From: Desulfocurvus sp.
GTDB taxonomy: Bacteria; Desulfobacterota; Desulfovibrionia; Desulfovibrionales; Desulfovibrionaceae
Assembly (NCBI RefSeq): GCF_023230885.1
Contig: NZ_JALNWM010000172.1
Coordinates: 1-7,564 of the forward strand
Direction of reading: 5' to 3'
DNA: 7,564 bases
The notes beneath the pieces were generated by a model. It worked only from the letters and a program-made list of their open reading frames with translations, did not search any database and was not told where the DNA came from. The position numbers and the translations under genes are program-made. Positions 5,448 through 7,564 of the stretch are shown here, in pieces (position 1 is the first letter of the stretch; each line of letters starts with the position of its first letter).

Positions 5448-5476
5448 TTGACCGGACGCCCCAGGCACTGCATAAT
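5448..5476 (+). promoter_or_regulatory. Sigma-70-type promoter of the second chemoreceptor gene
   Basis: TTGACC (5448-5453) and CATAAT (5471-5476) each match the consensus at five of six positions and are exactly 17 bases apart. The pair lies just after the upstream terminator and about 100 bases before the ATG at 5579. The predicted start of transcription is near 5483. Confidence 0.65.
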
Positions 5477-5492
5477 CGGTTTCCCTCTGGCC

Positions 5493-5546
5493 TCAAGAAA
5501 GCCCTGGCGGCAGCCGATCCTTTTTCAGGGCCAGGCGTTCGCGAAC
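5493..5546 (+). promoter_or_regulatory. Possible sigma-28-like site and 10-bp palindrome before the second chemoreceptor
   Basis: TCAAG (5493-5497) and GCCGAT (5513-5518) are 15 bases apart and resemble the -35 and -10 cores of FliA promoters, though the spacing is one base longer than in the enteric consensus. Further on, GTTCGCGAAC (5537-5546) is a perfect palindrome in the predicted 5' untranslated region. Either could add flagellar or other control to the sigma-70-type promoter upstream, or be chance. Confidence 0.25.
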
Positions 5547-5578
5547 CTACCGCTCGGATTCAGCAAAGGGGGCGATTC

Positions 5579-7564
5579 ATGAAACTGCGCAGCATCAATG
5601 CCCAGGTTTCCCTCATGGCCACGCTGGTCGTCGTGGCCGCCATTGCGGGACTGGTCCTGTATGTGGGCAGCTCCACCTACAGGGTGGCCCGCGACCAGGG
5701 CATTCAGATGGCCGGGCAGTCCGCGGACCTGGCGGCCAAGGCCCTGGACGCCTTCATGCAGGGCGCGGTGGGCAAGGCCGAGGGGCTGGCCAAGCAGAAG
5801 ATCATCACCAACAGCCTGCTCCCGGGCTTTTCGGCCTCGCGGACCCAGAAGGCTTTCGCGGAGATCATGGAGGTGGAGCCCGACTATTGGGCCATGTTCA
5901 CCTTCGACACCCAGGGCCGGATCGTGGCCGGGGTCAACGCCAAGGGCGCGGACCTCTCCGGGGGCGACCGCTCCGGGCGCGATTATGTGCAGGCCATCCT
6001 GGGCGGGAAGGACATCCACGTCACCCGCACGGTGCTCAACGCCGCCAGCGGCGACGGCAAGATGCCCATCTTCGGGGTGGCCAAGGCCGTGCGCGACCTG
6101 GACGGCACGCTGCTTGGCGGCGTCGCCGTGTTTCCGCGCTGGGAGGTCTTCACCGCCCGCTTTGTCGACCCGGTGCGCGTGGGCCGCGAGGGCTACGGCT
6201 TCGTGTTCGACTCCGCCGGGGTGATGATCGCCCATGCCATGAACAAGGATTTGATCTTCAAGGATCTTTCCGGGCAGGGCTTCGTGCGCCAGGCCCTGGA
6301 GCAGGGCGGCGGGGTGGTCTACTACGACTGGGAGGGCCGCGCCAAGATCATGACCGTGCGCCGCAACGAGCTGACCGGCTGGCTGGTGTGCATGAGCGTC
6401 TACGAGGACGACCTCGCGGCGGGCGCCCTGCGCCAGCGGGCCATCCTCGTCGGGGTCGGCGTGGTGCTGGTGCTGGCCGTTTCGGGGCTGTTGGTGTTTT
6501 TGCTGCGGCGGCTGGTGTTCCGGCCCCTGGCGGCCATCGAGGCATACTCCGGCGAGGTGGCGGCGGGCAACCTGTCGGCCGAGCTTCCGGGCGAGTTCCG
6601 CCACGAGATGCACAACCTCGCCGGGCACGTCACGCGCATGGTCGGCGAGCTCAAGCGCAAGCTGGGCTTCGCCGAGGGCGTGCTCGCGGGCATGACCTCG
6701 CCGTGCATGGTCGTGGACACCACCGCCCGGGTGACCTTCATCAACCAGCCGTTCCTGGACCTGTTCCAGCGCTCGGAAACCCCGGCCAAGGCCCTGGGCA
6801 TGGAGCTGGCGGTGCTGGTTTACAACGAGGCCGGCCGCGAGACCCAGGCCGCCGCGTGCATGCGCGACAACCGCGAACTGCGCGACCAGGAGGCGGAGCT
6901 GACCACGGCCCGGGGCAACAAGATCGTGGTGCGCTACGACATCGCCCCCCTGCGCGACCTGGACGGCAAACCCCTGGGCGCCTTCCTGGTCTTTTTCGAC
7001 ATGACGGAGATCCGCCGCACCCAGGGGCTGGTGGAGGCCAAGAACGCCACCATCGGCGAGGCCGCCCGGCAGGCCGACGGCGTGGCCGAGCAGGTGGTGG
7101 ACGCCAGCCAGGAGCTGGCCGCCCAGGTGGAGGAGTCCTCCCAGGGCGCGGACCTGCAACGCGAGCGGGCCTCCGAGGCCGCCACGGCGATGGAGGAGAT
7201 GAACTCCACGGTGCTCGAGGTGGCGCGCAACGCCTCCGAGGCCGCCTCCCTGGCCGACAAGTCGCGCGAGCGGGCCCTGTCCGGAGCCGAGGTGGTGGAG
7301 CGCATGACCGGCACCATCCGCAAGGTTCACGAAAACGCCGCGCAGCTCAAGGGCGACATGGCCGACCTGGGCCAGCAGGCCGAGGGCATCGGGCGGGTCA
7401 TGAACGTCATCAGCGACATCGCCGACCAGACGAACCTGCTGGCGCTGAACGCGGCCATCGAGGCTGCGCGGGCGGGCGACGCGGGCCGGGGCTTCGCCGT
7501 GGTGGCCGACGAGGTGCGCAAGCTGGCCGAGAAGACCATGACCGCCACCCAGGAGGTGGGCCAG
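5579..7564 (+). CDS. Methyl-accepting chemotaxis protein with dCache-like sensor, HAMP and PAS domains (partial, cut at right edge)
   Basis: The first 662 residues of a chemoreceptor are present, and the frame is open to the window end. Membrane segments are at about 11-32 and 288-309. The periplasmic domain (33-287) is larger than in the upstream receptor and looks like a double Cache module: GRDYVQAILGGK (133-144), then the 'MPIFGVAKAVRDLDGTLLGG' region (162-181), with a second lobe at about 200-275. It contains no CxxCH site. HAMP spans about 310-362 and PAS about 365-480 (GMTSPCMVVD, C376). The signalling helix follows, with a methylation-like stretch AATAMEEMNSTVLEVA (534-549) and the tip at about 611-650. 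The return helix is missing because of the cut. Shine-Dalgarno AAAGGGGG (5565-5572) lies 6 bases before the ATG. From HAMP onward it is paralogous to the upstream chemoreceptor. The ligand cannot be told; dCache domains often bind small organic molecules. Confidence 0.9.
   Translation, partial: MKLRSINAQVSLMATLVVVAAIAGLVLYVGSSTYRVARDQGIQMAGQSADLAAKALDAFMQGAVGKAEGLAKQKIITNSLLPGFSASRTQKAFAEIMEVEPDYWAMFTFDTQGRIVAGVNAKGADLSGGDRSGRDYVQAILGGKDIHVTRTVLNAASGDGKMPIFGVAKAVRDLDGTLLGGVAVFPRWEVFTARFVDPVRVGREGYGFVFDSAGVMIAHAMNKDLIFKDLSGQGFVRQALEQGGGVVYYDWEGRAKIMTVRRNELTGWLVCMSVYEDDLAAGALRQRAILVGVGVVLVLAVSGLLVFLLRRLVFRPLAAIEAYSGEVAAGNLSAELPGEFRHEMHNLAGHVTRMVGELKRKLGFAEGVLAGMTSPCMVVDTTARVTFINQPFLDLFQRSETPAKALGMELAVLVYNEAGRETQAAACMRDNRELRDQEAELTTARGNKIVVRYDIAPLRDLDGKPLGAFLVFFDMTEIRRTQGLVEAKNATIGEAARQADGVAEQVVDASQELAAQVEESSQGADLQRERASEAATAMEEMNSTVLEVARNASEAASLADKSRERALSGAEVVERMTGTIRKVHENAAQLKGDMADLGQQAEGIGRVMNVISDIADQTNLLALNAAIEAARAGDAGRGFAVVADEVRKLAEKTMTATQEVGQ
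7418..7531 (+). repeat. Chemoreceptor tip segment, copy 2 of a near-identical pair
   Basis: Partner of 4882-4995. It differs at 7465 (T for C), 7468 (G for C) and 7504 (G for C), none of which changes the protein. It encodes the second receptor's signalling tip. Confidence 0.85.

Noticed and set aside
2821..5496. An 891-codon open frame on the minus strand, opposite the cytochrome and first chemoreceptor
   Set aside because: His/Gly/Ala-rich translation without domains. It is the antisense shadow of two strongly recognisable genes. The similar long frame opposite the second receptor (5525-7330) is rejected for the same reason.

Overview
The window is very G+C-rich, and its gene types suggest a sulfate reducer of the Desulfovibrio group (Desulfovibrionaceae). 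The indications are an archaeal-type class I aldolase for aromatic amino acid synthesis, a periplasmic multiheme c-type cytochrome, and a chemoreceptor with a c-type haem motif in its sensor domain. No species can be named from the sequence alone.

Layout. Bases 1-326 are non-coding: a probable terminator of a gene off the left edge, a block of degenerate C-rich repeats, and a TTGACA-type promoter. Bases 327-510 look like a transcription attenuator. A 40-codon leader ORF carries the run Phe-Phe-Ala-Gly-Phe-Tyr-Tyr and is followed by a near-perfect intrinsic terminator. Next comes the aldolase gene (537-1334), whose product fits 2-amino-3,7-dideoxy-D-threo-hept-6-ulosonate (ADH) synthase. This would be the first step of the alternative route to 3-dehydroquinate and the aromatic amino acids. 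The leader and the enzyme explain each other: Phe/Tyr shortage would be sensed by translation of the leader.

A convergent minus-strand gene (1362-2531) encodes a degenerate receiver domain fused to tetratricopeptide repeats. A 340-base intergenic region separates it from a rightward two-gene unit. That unit holds a secreted tetrahaem cytochrome (2872-3333) and, 9 bases later, a complete chemoreceptor (3343-5370) whose periplasmic domain has one CxxCH haem site. The pair looks like a redox-sensing chemotaxis module. A strong hairpin terminator ends it at about 5424. A separate sigma-70-type promoter then precedes a second, paralogous chemoreceptor with a larger haem-free dCache-like sensor. 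That gene is cut by the right edge at 7564.

The observations most worth following are the previously unannotated Phe/Tyr leader peptide and attenuator, and the cytochrome/haem-chemoreceptor pair. All functional statements rest on motif recognition by eye; no database search or folding program was run.
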